Shown here piece by piece: positions 55,003 through 64,000 of a DNA stretch of 64,000 bases. Source of the DNA: Calvatia gigantea. Lineage: Eukaryota > Basidiomycota > Agaricomycetes > Agaricales > Lycoperdaceae. Numbering within the stretch: position 1 is the first letter of the stretch; each line of letters opens with the position of its first letter. The DNA lies in the NCBI GenBank assembly GCA_025093985.1, contig JACAAK010000003.1, positions 2,170,001 through 2,234,000 on the forward strand, in the 5' to 3' direction. Under the pieces are notes generated by a model. That model saw only the letters and a program-made list of their open reading frames with translations, searched no databases and was not told where the DNA came from. The position numbers were made by a program, and so were the translations under genes.

Positions 55003-56808
55003 ATGGGACTCGAGTTTAAAGCTGCCTCAGGCTCTTTCTACAATGCTACCTCATCTCAGGTTGTTTCAACTGTCCAGGGCAGCGCTTGGACCTGGCTTTA
55101 TACAACTGCTGCCATCGTCGGCGGTCTCCTTGCACTAGAGCAAGCAGTTTATCGGTACAAAAAGCGCCATCTTCCTGGTGATAGATGGACGATACCAATC
55201 ATTGGAAAGTTCGCAGACTCGATGTCCCCTTCAATGGAGGGTTACAAAAAACAATGGGATTCTGGACCGTTGAGCGCCGTTAGTGTCTTCAACATGTGAG
55301 TCGCGTAAAAGCAGTCGCGTGGCAGAGTGAGGTATTGACCATTGAATAGCTTCATCGTCATGGCCTCCTCGAACGAATATTCACGGAAGATCCTCAACTC
55401 ACCGACATACGCCGAGCCCGCTCTGGTCCACTCAGGCAAACAGGTCATCGGTTCCGACAACTGGTGAGTCTAACAGCCGCTCCCTGGCTTTATGCGAGAA
55501 CTCAACCATAAATCCCAGGGTTTTCCTAACCGGCAAGGATCACGTCGACTACCGCAAGGTTCTCAACATGCTCTTTACACGCAAAGCACTTGGGTGAGTG
55601 ATCTTTCCTCTTCTGTCGGGATTGCTCTAACGAATTCTAGAATCTACTTGGGCCTCCAGGAGGTTACTGCGCGTAAACATCTTTCCAGATGGCTGAAGGA
55701 GGCAGCCGAAGACCTGTCAGCCAAGCCCATCATGATGACAGCTCGTCACCTCAACATGGAAACGTCTCTTCGTGTCTTCTGTGGTTTCCACATCCCTGAC
55801 TCTGCCATGGAAGAGATCAACAACAAATATTGGGCCATTACCCAGTCACTCGAACTCGTCAACTTTCCCCTTCCTCTTCCTGGAACCAAAGTCTACAAGG
55901 CCATCCAAGCCCGTAAAATTGTCATGTACTGGCTTGAACTCGCTGCCCACAAGAGTAAGATTGCTATGGCTCAGGGTGGTCAGCCAGAGTGCATGGTGGA
56001 TGAATGGGTTGCTATCATGGCTGAGCCAGGATACAAGGGCAGGAAGGACTTCAGCGATTATGAGATGGCACAAGTTGTATTCTCTTTCCTCTTCGCTTCC
56101 CAAGACGCGATGAGCAGCGGTTTGATCTATGGCTTCCAACACCTGGCCGATAATCCCAAAACCCTCAGCAAGCTGAGAGAAGAACAGGAGCGCGTTCGTA
56201 TGGGGAACTATGATGATCCTGTGACTCTCGAAATGTTGGACGATATGGTTTATCTGCAAGCGGTCGTAAAAGAGAGTATGCGCACGAAACCTCCCGTCAC
56301 TATGGTAAGAGGCACATGTTATCAGCGCATAAACTCCTTGTGGTAATTTTATTTCCATTTCCGATAGGTCCCATACAAAGCCAAGAAGGCATTCCCGATT
56401 ACTGATGACTACACCGTCCCCGCTGGCAGCATGGTCATCCCATCATTCTACAATTCTCTTCATGACCCTGAAGTCTATCCTGAGCCCGAAAAGTTCTCCC
56501 CTGAAAGATGGCTCGAAAAAGATGGCTCAGCCAACTCGAACCCCAAGAATTATCTCGTCTTTGGCGCCGGTCCCCACAAGTGTATTGGTTTGGAATATGC
56601 CCAAATGAACATAGCGCTGGTATTGGCCACCGCGGCTAATATGATGAACTTTGAGCACGAGGTCACCCCCCTCAGTAGCAAAGTCGAGTGAGTACTGCTC
56701 CCCTGGGCCCATGACATCTGATTGTTAAGCTCTTTTTGCAGCATCATCGCAACCCTCTTTCCTAAGGATGGTTGTCGCCTGAAGCTGACCCCTCGTTCAC
56801 ACGCATGA
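55003..56808 (+). CDS. ERG5: Sterol C-22 desaturase, cytochrome P450 CYP61 (ERG5)
   Basis: ERG5 introduces the C22 double bond in the ergosterol side chain in the endoplasmic reticulum. The N-terminal anchor is WLYTTAAIVGGLLALEQAVY, followed by the hinge PGDRWTIPIIGKF. CYP61-specific blocks are NMETSLRVFCGFHIPD, the I-helix FSFLFASQDAMSSGLIYGFQ, the K-helix VVKESMRTKPPVTMV (ExxR = ESMR) and the heme loop FGAGPHKCIGLEYAQM with the axial Cys. FASQDA in the I-helix separates it from CYP51, which has an AGxHTS motif. Introns lie near 55297-55350, 55464-55518, 55593-55640, 56305-56368 and 56689-56742. The stop TGA is at 56806-56808 after PRSHA. Length of about 520 residues is normal. All catalytic motifs are intact. 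Confidence 0.95.
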
Positions 56809-57437
56809 AGTTATGTCTCGCTCGATCAGTTGATGGACTGTTCCCAAACGCTGCTAGAATAGTTTTATTTTCTCCTTTTATTAATTGCACGAGGTCGTGA
56901 CTGGGGTTCATCCAGGATGGATCACTGCTTCATTTTTTTTTTCTATCAACGGAATGATACCTAGGCTATTCGTATGAGCGCTTCACCAATTCTGGATCAG
57001 TATACTTGTTCTACTTGCTATCGGGATTGCAGAAGAGAGAATTCTAGTAGCGCCGAGTAGATATATTCCACCCCCGTATCAGATCAACAGCAAAGGAATG
57101 GATCCATTTTGGTGGTTCATCGTGTTTTATCTTCCCATTAACCCCGCTATTCCTCCCAGGTTCCTGTCGTTGAGACTGGCCTATAATGTTTCTGTTTTCC
57201 TGTTTGTTGTTTTCACTCGGAAAATATGAATGGGTAATCCCAAAGATTACGAAGGTAGGAGGACTCTGATGTTGTTGGGCTACTCGTCTATTCGAAAATC
57301 CGCCTTTCACATTTCTTTTCAGCCACGAAAATAGTACCACGCTTGTAGTCCGTGGTCAAGGACCATCGATGAGGGCGCCTTGCAACATGACAGTCATGGG
57401 ACCGACCTTTGCAGGTGCCTCCTTATGCCTGACGTTA
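56809..57437. other. Convergent intergenic region after ERG5
   Basis: ERG5 3' flank with T-rich stretches (for example 56932-56942). A 98-codon minus frame at 57044-57340 has no family features and no link to the gene at 57438. No other feature is seen. Confidence 0.35.
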
Positions 57438-57982
57438 TTACAAAGCCCTATAGGTGATGAACGAAAAGTGTAACCCAGATTCACCCGGAGCGCTCCCGTA
57501 CTGGGTGTAGTATACTGCCGAAGTGCTGGGCATGGCTTTATCTACTGGGTTGGTGAACCAGTAAGTCACTTGCGAAACAACGGCGGGAAGTCCTGAGAGA
57601 TTGAAAATGGCACCGGGGACGACAATTCGAGTGGGTTCCGATGGGCCTGTTGGCCACCGGCCCAGCACATCTTGTCGGAGCGTGGTCTACACACCAGAAA
57701 CCCCCAGGTTTGATTTAAAGTAGGTGCCACGGTTTCACGAGAGCATACCTGATCCCTTGCAAAGTTTCGAGTGCTAGTAAGTACGTATCGTATTAGACGC
57801 TTTCGATTGTCAAATAATCTTTCAACAAGAGTGGCAATGTCTTGCCCGTGTTGCGCATCGTCCAGAATAACTAAGTTCTGCAGCGGTGTTTCATGTCCAG
57901 GAGCGCTGTGCGGTGGTAAGGGGGGTGATTGCAACGCGTTGAGCTTTGGGTTGTGATCGCCGCTGCGGTCGGATCGCGACAC
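57438..57982 (-). CDS. Conserved-looking hypothetical protein, two exons
   Basis: From ATG 57982, exon 1 gives MSRSDRSGDHNPKLNALQSP with Pro-rich sequence, then LQNLVILDDAQHGQDIATLV and ERLFDNRKRLIRYVLTSTRN. A clean 64-nt GT-AG intron follows DQ (57686-57749). Exon 2 gives TTLRQDVLGRWPTGPSEPTR, IVVPGAIFNLSGLPAVVSQV and TYWFTNPVDKAMPSTSAVYY, to the stop at 57438-57440. It has about 155 residues, no signal peptide, no membrane span and no motif that I recognise. The balanced composition and phase-consistent intron favour a real gene. Its start is only 96 bp from that of the divergent acetyl-CoA transporter gene, so they share a very compact promoter. Confidence 0.6.
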
Positions 57983-58078
57983 GTCCGCCTCACGTGGTTC
58001 CTAAACTTGACTTGAACCTGCTACCAACATTACTCGGCCAATACCCCCGCGCAGCGCGTGAACACCCCAGCGACTTGT

Positions 58079-60467
58079 ATGCCACCAAAGCGGAAGGCGA
58101 AGAAGGAAGTTAGTCCAGCCTCTCACACAAATAGTTTTTCGGACCGGGCGATGAGAGAAAGGTCTTCACAGGAACCAATGGCCGTCTCTTCGTCGCTACA
58201 TAGCATTCGTATCTCGCCACGTACCTCCAGAACACCTCGGACGTTCGAGGATGTGGAGGATGATATGGAGTTGAGTTTGCTGGGGGAGGAAGAGAGAAGG
58301 AGGGCTGCCCAGGATCTGGAGGATGAAGTGCTGCCCCCTCCAGGTGCGGGTAAGAAGGCCATGTCGTCAAAAGACAAGAGAGCTATGGTGCTACTCTGTG
58401 TACTTTGTAAGCTTCAAAGTTGTATTCTGTATTGCTCTTTCTTAAGTCAACAAGACCTGATTCAAGGAGTTCCGGTGCGTGAAATTTCGATTTATCTGAA
58501 TCACCCTGTTCACCATCTTGCATTATCAGCTGGGACTTGCTTTAGGTACGTCTGCTTCAACGCTGGAGTGACATTCTGCTGACCTGAGTTAGGATCGGTA
58601 CCTTTCCTTCTCAAGGAACATTTATCATATTCCCAGCTCGCGACGTTCGCTTTGTCAGGTTATCCCTATTCTCTAAAATTGTTGTGGTCACCTATCGTAG
58701 ACTCAGTATTTTTCAAATCTGTTGGGCGCAGGAAGTCCTGGATAATACCCATGCAACTAATTGTCGGGACTTTGATGCTTTATATCTCCATGAACGTCCA
58801 GAAACTCATGGACGATGTGAGTGTCGTCGTATTAAGTTTCTAACATTCGATTCACGCTCTTGACATAGCCTGCGAGTAATGTAACAGAACTTACTGTTGT
58901 CTTCACTTCACTCGTCATGTTCTCTGCTACCCAAGGTGAGCACCATGACAACAGTCCAATTCCAGTGGCTGACCTTTGTTTCAAGACATCGCGGTGGACG
59001 GTCAGCGGATTGTCAGTCAGACAAGTTCAAAAGCTCAAGATCTTTTTTTTTTTTAGGTTGGGCTCTTACCTTGCTCTCCCAGGACAGTTTGTCGTATGCC
59101 TCGACCTGTCAAACTATCGGCCTCAATACTGGTTTCTTTGCCTCCTTCACTGTCTTCCTTGCTCTCAATAGCGAGTCATTTGCTGAAAAATGGGGCATTC
59201 CTCGCCTGACCCTGAGCACGTACTTGAAATTCTGGAGTTGCATGTGTTATGCTGTAACGTTCTGGCTACTATTTTTCAAGAAGGAGGTCCGCCTTTCATC
59301 TAGCCTACAATTTTCTGGAATCATAACCTTGTTGCAGGAGAAAGAACCCGCGAGTGAGACTGATATGAGCATTAGTGGCGTTTACAAAACCATCTGGTCC
59401 ATCTGCAAACTCAGGCGTATGTCGTTCTTACATTTCCATTACCCCTCTAACCTTGTGTGGGTAGATGTTCAGCTGCTCATTGTCATGCACCTTTTTGCAA
59501 AACTTGGATTTGCAGCCAATGATGCTGCAACTTCGCTCAAGATGATCGAGAAAGGATTCAAGCGGGAGGATCTTGCCGCAGCTGTTCTCATAGACTTTCC
59601 ATTTCAAATCCTCGGGGGCTGGTTGACTGCCAGTTGGTCAAGAGGCGACCGTCCGCTCAGGCCTTGGATATGGGCTTTCTGGCCACGCCTTGCACTTGGA
59701 TTAGTGGCGACACTTATTGTATATTGGTTCCCAACACCACCATATTCCTTCGGTTTCTTTGTCTTTATCGTCATACATACAGTATTTTCATCCTTTACTT
59801 CGTGAGTCTATCCACCCTTTGGACGGGGATAATATTGACGCAAAACCAAGGACTGTACAATTCGTCGGTATATCAGCATTCCACACACGCATTTCTGATC
59901 CTCTAATCGGCGGAACCTACATGACGGTAGGTCTTACTCTCGGTCTGACATTGTTCACATTCCTCATGAATACTCACAGCTTTTGAATACTTTTACCAAC
60001 ATGGGAGGCACTTGGCCGAAGTGGTTTGTTCTCAAGGGTCAGTGTCAATGCCCCTCTCTCCGGCGATTTCGCGTGGCTGACCTATCGTTAGGTGTCGACC
60101 TCTTTAGTGTTGCAACTTGCCAAGTCACTGGAACTGGGCTGGAACTAGCAGTCCAAGGTTCGTCCCGTTGACAGGTCAAGAAGCAAAGGTGCTCATTCGT
60201 GTTGCAGCTGCCGAGTGTGTTTCGGATCATGGGAAGGCAATGTGCAAGGATATCAATGGAGAGTGCGTTACGGAAACGGATGGTTATTATGTTGTGTCCG
60301 CAATTTGCATGGCATTCGGACTCTTCTTCCTTGTGGCGTTCATCATTCCGACAGCTCGAAAACTGCAAAGTGAGTAATTATTGTCTCAGATTCAGCCTCA
60401 CCTCCTAACTCCTAATCATCTGCCCACAGCATTACCCACATCAGTCTGGCGTATAAAGGTGGATTAG
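58079..60467 (+). CDS. Acetyl-CoA transporter (AT-1/SLC33A1-like, MFS)
   Basis: SLC33A1 imports acetyl-CoA into the ER lumen for protein and glycan acetylation. The N-terminus is cytosolic and acidic (FEDVEDDMELSLLGEEERRR). Family blocks follow: LYLIQGVPLGLALGTVPFLL, LSGYPYSLKLLWSPIVDSVF, GRRKSWIIPMQLIVG, ATQDIAVDGWALTLLS, SYASTCQTIGLNTGFFASFT, VMHLFAKLGFAANDAATSLK, GGTYMTLLNTFTNMGGTWPK and DGYYVVSAICMAFGLFFLVA. At least ten short introns interrupt the gene; one acceptor follows a 12-T run (59043-59054). The stop TAG is at 60465-60467. About 570 residues and roughly 12 membrane spans fit the family. ATG 58079 (MPPKRKAKKE) is chosen; 58058 is in frame 7 codons upstream. Confidence 0.93.
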
Positions 60468-60685
60468 GTAGTCTAAGGAGAATATATAGTGCTTGTTTCA
60501 GCTCAATACAGCCTTTCCGTGAAAACCTGCCCTAAAGGAGGACAGGGGCTTGCCTTATGCGAGTGCGGGAACGAGGCCAAATATTTTCCACGTGTGATTA
60601 CAGCCCTCCGGTTGGAAAAGAATTTTCAGTTCATCTTGGGCACACTTTATATCTCCTCTGCTAGCTACCCAATACGCTCTACACA

Positions 60686-63600
60686 ATGTCAACTACCACC
60701 ATGCACTTCGGTCCCGAATGGATGCGTCCAAAACAACAATCAATCTCTCGTCCTCAACAACCCCCTTCGCCACCTCCCTCGAACCCTCTTCCTTCCGGCG
60801 TATCCACGTACTCCGCTCTAGTTTCTCCGGTACCTCCTACTCATCCCGGAACTCAAGATGAAGCCCACCCCTTCAGGTATTCCAAGGAAGAACTACTGAA
60901 GATATACAAAGACGGCAGCGGAAAGTCTGGTTTGGGCTTGGAGGTCGAGCGCTGGGACGGCGTTGTTCGGGATTTCGGGAGCGATCCTGTAGCACTACGG
61001 GAAATGGGCGAGGCCGAAAAAAAGGTTAGGCATCTTTGTTTTTGATTCATACACTTTGTCTATTGGGTGTTGAATACCGATATTATGCATTTAGCTCTTT
61101 GCTGGTCCTTTAAATTCTGATATTCGTAGACGTCAGTCTACTGATTATTTGTCACCCTTATCGACATCAAACCTGGGCCCAGGTGGGTCTAGGTTGAACC
61201 ACAATTCGTCTGCAGTTGGAAGTCCTATGAGAGAGCGGTTTGGGAACGCAAAACGGCGCGATAGCAATGCGGGTAAGATAATCGCTCACTTTCCCATCCT
61301 CGCTTAATCGCTCATATGTCTTCAGACTCACCTAATCTTGCTTTGCCGAGGAAGCAGTCTTTGTCCAGTTTACAAGCTCCCACAATGTCGCCGCGCGAGG
61401 TAGGTCTTCCATCGCCGCGGACTCGCGTTGGTTATACTCCCAGCTTTGATGGCGTGTTGAATGGAGGGGATTCATGGATTGCCAGGAGGCGTGCATCGGA
61501 GGCATCACAGAGGGCCGGAGGAAATCCTACGAATTTAGGGGAAGAGGGTGACATTAACGAGCGAGCAGGAGGAATAAGAGAAGAAAGAGAAGAGGAGAAT
61601 GACGGGCACCGGTCCCTCCAGGATCCTTCACCAAGAGTGCCGGAGGGTGATCCCTTCCCTAATAACGAGCTTGGTGGTGTACAGAGTACGAAGGGTACTG
61701 GCAGTTTGGTTCGTGAGGTGGGCCAATTGTCACTGAACACGCATGTTTCAAGTCCTGTAGACAGTCTTCAGAAACACCCAGGTATCGGGGCGCCTCCCGG
61801 TTTGGGAGACCTCTCCAGCGTCGAATGGTCATATAAAGACCCCACGGGCACTGTTCAAGGTGCGTCATGCCAAAATTCCTGGAGGGCAGAGGAGTTGGTC
61901 TGATATTTCTATGATAGGACCTTTCCGTGCGGACTTGATGCAGAAATGGTGTGATGATGGCTATTTTACCCCCGACCTCCCTATGAGGCGTACCCATCTG
62001 GACACAACTTGGTCGACCCTTGAGCAGCTACGGAGGCGATCCGAGTCGGACAAGGTATTCCTCACACCCCTACGTCCCATTCCCCCCGGTTTGGTCATGC
62101 GCAACGATTCACCATTGCAATACAACGCGGTTGACCAGACTATAAATGGTCCATATCAGCCTGCTCCTATTAGATCTTTGCGGACCTCCACGTTGGAATC
62201 GTATATTAGCACGGGTTCTAACCACTCTGAATCTCCCTCATCTTCGTTCGGCGGAGGCAGATTTGGTGATTCGTCTCCCGAGCCAAATACTTTCGGTGGT
62301 AGGACCATCGGGAACGAGTTTTACAACGGCGATCCTTCAGGAAGTGCCCGCGGGTCCGGGTTCCAAACAACTCCTGAAATTCCTTCCACTTTTCCCGGTC
62401 GCCGAGTGCTACACGCAGAACCCCCCCTCGACAGCCCGCTGACTGTAGGATCACCGGCTTTTGGAGCCTATGGCATCCCCAGCGCTTTCGGCCCGACCCA
62501 GGGCCACTGGGGAACACCACCAGGTAATACCGGCCCCGGATATGAAGTCATTAATCCTCCACACGATGGTCGCGACCATCTTGGTCTGCAGAATTATCCG
62601 GGCCAGAACTTAGGCGGCAACTACGGTGGATTGCGAAGCTCCCAAGATCCTGTCCTTGATCCACACCCACCAGCTGCGAATTACTCGATTCGCTCCGATC
62701 ATGGTGAATCATACGGTCGGAGGCGATCAGCACGGCGGTTTCAACTTCACTCCCGGTACAAACGATGGTCAACTGTATCCACATGCTCCCCAGCAATTTA
62801 ACACCCTTCTTCAGCAACACCAACATTCCTCCCTTAGTCCTCTCTATGTTCAGCAAGGCATACTCCCCCCTACTCAGAATAACATCCCAACGCAACAGTC
62901 GCCATGGTCTGACGTAACGGAAGCGAAAATGCAGGGAACTGGACCATTTGACAACCCTCACCCGACTGCCAACAACACCGCCGTTGAATCCACTAGTGCT
63001 GTCGCGCAAGCAATTCCTTGGGACCAGCCAACGCAACCTATTTCAGCTGTTCCAGTTCCCAAAGACGCGTCACCCTGGGTCATTACCTCGCACGGTACTA
63101 TTGACGGCGCTTGGACAGAACCTCCAGAGGATGTCGAAGCACCCGGCCCAATTCATGCCACAGCAGAAGCTCAACCAAACCCTGTCGAACCAACCCCCAC
63201 TACTGCAATCCCAGAAACATTGGAAGAAGCTAAACGTGAGCCCGAACCTGTCGAAGAGTCCCCTGCCCCCGCCCCTCCTACCGGTCCATCTCGCTCCGGG
63301 AAATCGCGTAAACAGACATCTCAAACCTCCAAAGAACCCTCATCCAAAGCCGCGGTCGTACCTGCCGCACCACCCGCTCCTCAACCTAAGACACCTTCGC
63401 CTCCACCGGCTGTACCTAAACCTGCTTGGCAGAAGGAGGATGAGACCAAGAAGACAATCAGCTTGCGCGAAATCCAAGAGGCCGAAGCGAGGAAAGTTGA
63501 GGCAAAGAAAACTGCTGAACGGGAACGGGAACGCGCGGCGCGGGCTGCAGCCAATTCACCGGACAAAGAAGACATACAACCCTTCACCGCTTCTTGGGGC

Positions 63601-64000
63601 CTTCCCACTTCGCAAGCCGGTTCTCGTAGCACTCCCTTGCCTGTTAAAGAAGTAGTGTCTAGTCCTACTACCGCAGCCGTCGTTCCCGTTTGGACCGCTG
63701 CCCCTAAGATTGGAGCTAAGAAGACCATGAAAGAGATCTTGGAAGAGGAGGAGAAGCGCAAGAAGACGGCACCACAAGTAACCGCTGCTGTTGCTGTTGC
63801 TGCCACTGGTATCAGGCGCCTGTCCGCGGAACCCAGTGTCAAGGTATGTCATACAAAGACCAAATGACCAAGTTGCATCCCGCTTAAGAAAGTCATTTCC
63901 AGTCTCCTCCCCCACCAACATCTGGTGGCGTCTGGACTACAGTTGGACCAAGCGGCAAAGCGAATGTGCCTCCCCCTATTGCAACTCATGCAAAACCTGC
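60686..64000 (+). CDS. GYF-domain protein, GIGYF/Smy2-like (3' end outside window)
   Basis: GYF domains bind Pro-rich ligands such as PPG[F/I/L/M]; GIGYF/Smy2 proteins act in translational repression and mRNA decay. The N-terminus is Pro/Ser-rich, then HPFRYSKEELLKIYKDG at residues about 61-77, an YxxxxL-hydrophobic motif. After Ser-rich exons the GYF domain reads VEWSYKDPTGTVQGPFRADL then MQKWCDDGYFTPDLPMRR (61820-62000, one intron at 61858-61918). A long low-complexity Gly/Pro region follows. The C-terminal part visible is Pro/Ala-rich and then charged helical (WQKEDETKKTISLREIQEAE, KKTMKEILEEEEKRKK), as in GIGYF tails. Between 62626 and 62722 the reading frame shifts by one; a 97-nt intron with a weak donor or a 1-nt indel would explain it. 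An intron starts near 63844. The window ends inside the gene. Confidence 0.85.

Noticed and set aside
55003..56808. P450 as CYP51/ERG11
   Set aside because: The I-helix reads FASQDAMSSG rather than the AGxHTS type, and the K-helix and heme regions match CYP61/ERG5.
59043..59054. Run of 12 T as a terminator or assembly artefact
   Set aside because: It is directly followed by AG and joins the acetyl-CoA transporter exons in frame (AVDG|WALTLL), so it is a polypyrimidine tract of an intron.
1..64000. CRISPR arrays, operons or bacterial ribosome-binding sites
   Set aside because: The sequence is eukaryotic with spliceosomal introns throughout; no spaced repeat array exists.

Overview
The window is nuclear DNA of a filamentous basidiomycete, most likely an Agaricomycete. 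Genes on both strands are packed with short gaps and are cut by many introns of about 45-75 nt with GT..AG ends and CTRAC-like branch sites. The gene set is fungal: a GH72 glucanosyltransferase, an Atg26-type sterol glucosyltransferase, a CYP61/ERG5 sterol desaturase, Las1, Ysc84, a Mep-type ammonium transporter and a basidiomycete-style F-box protein. I see no plasmid, phage, CRISPR, rRNA or clear transposon signature. All functions are read from sequence motifs; no searches were run.

Layout. 1-1650: 3' part of RIC1 (Golgi Rab6/Ypt6 exchange factor). 2009-3549: 2-oxoglutarate oxygenase. 3712-9044 (minus): sterol glucosyltransferase (ATG26). 9290-10414: SUR7/PalI-like tetraspan protein. 10924-12830: GAS/GEL wall enzyme. 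13061-14969: RRM plus zinc-knuckle RNA-binding protein. 15207-21717 (minus): ABCC transporter. 22354-25333: F-BAR/RhoGAP. 25592-31067: a divergent pair of PIF1 helicases, one carrying an N-terminal RNase H1-type hybrid-binding domain. 31250-33082 (minus): Ysc84/SH3 protein. 33651-35758: single-pass membrane protein. 36067-37879 (minus): LAS1. 38165-39106: DUF7702-like membrane protein. 39709-40851: dienelactone hydrolase. 40906-42741 (minus): F-box protein. 43146-45049: prenylcysteine oxidase. 45287-47166 (minus): ammonium transporter with a GATA-site cluster upstream. 48666-49073: candidate 79-residue protein. 49316-50092: lipoate pathway octanoyltransferase. 50276-50938: NAD(P)-binding protein. 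51099-52290 (minus): ATP11. 52439-52942 (minus): LEA-like mitochondrial protein. 53709-54462 (minus): single-pass protein interrupted by an in-frame TGA. 55003-56808: ERG5. 57438-57982 (minus): unknown. 58079-60467: acetyl-CoA transporter. 60686-64000: GYF-domain protein, running off the window.

These are mostly housekeeping genes and do not form one pathway cluster. Loose themes recur: sterol and cell-surface biology (ATG26, ERG5, GAS, SUR7-like), membrane and actin dynamics (RIC1, F-BAR/RhoGAP, Ysc84), and mitochondrial biogenesis (LIP2, ATP11, LEA-like).

The most notable points are the hybrid-binding-domain/PIF1 fusion with its divergent paralogue and an apparent 1-nt frame disruption, the in-frame TGA that cuts a PPAY tail off a membrane protein, the Glu replacing the first pore His in the ammonium transporter together with dense GATA sites, several 19-24 nt microexons (one carrying a Walker A motif), two GC-AG introns, and a candidate 4-exon small protein in an otherwise empty stretch.
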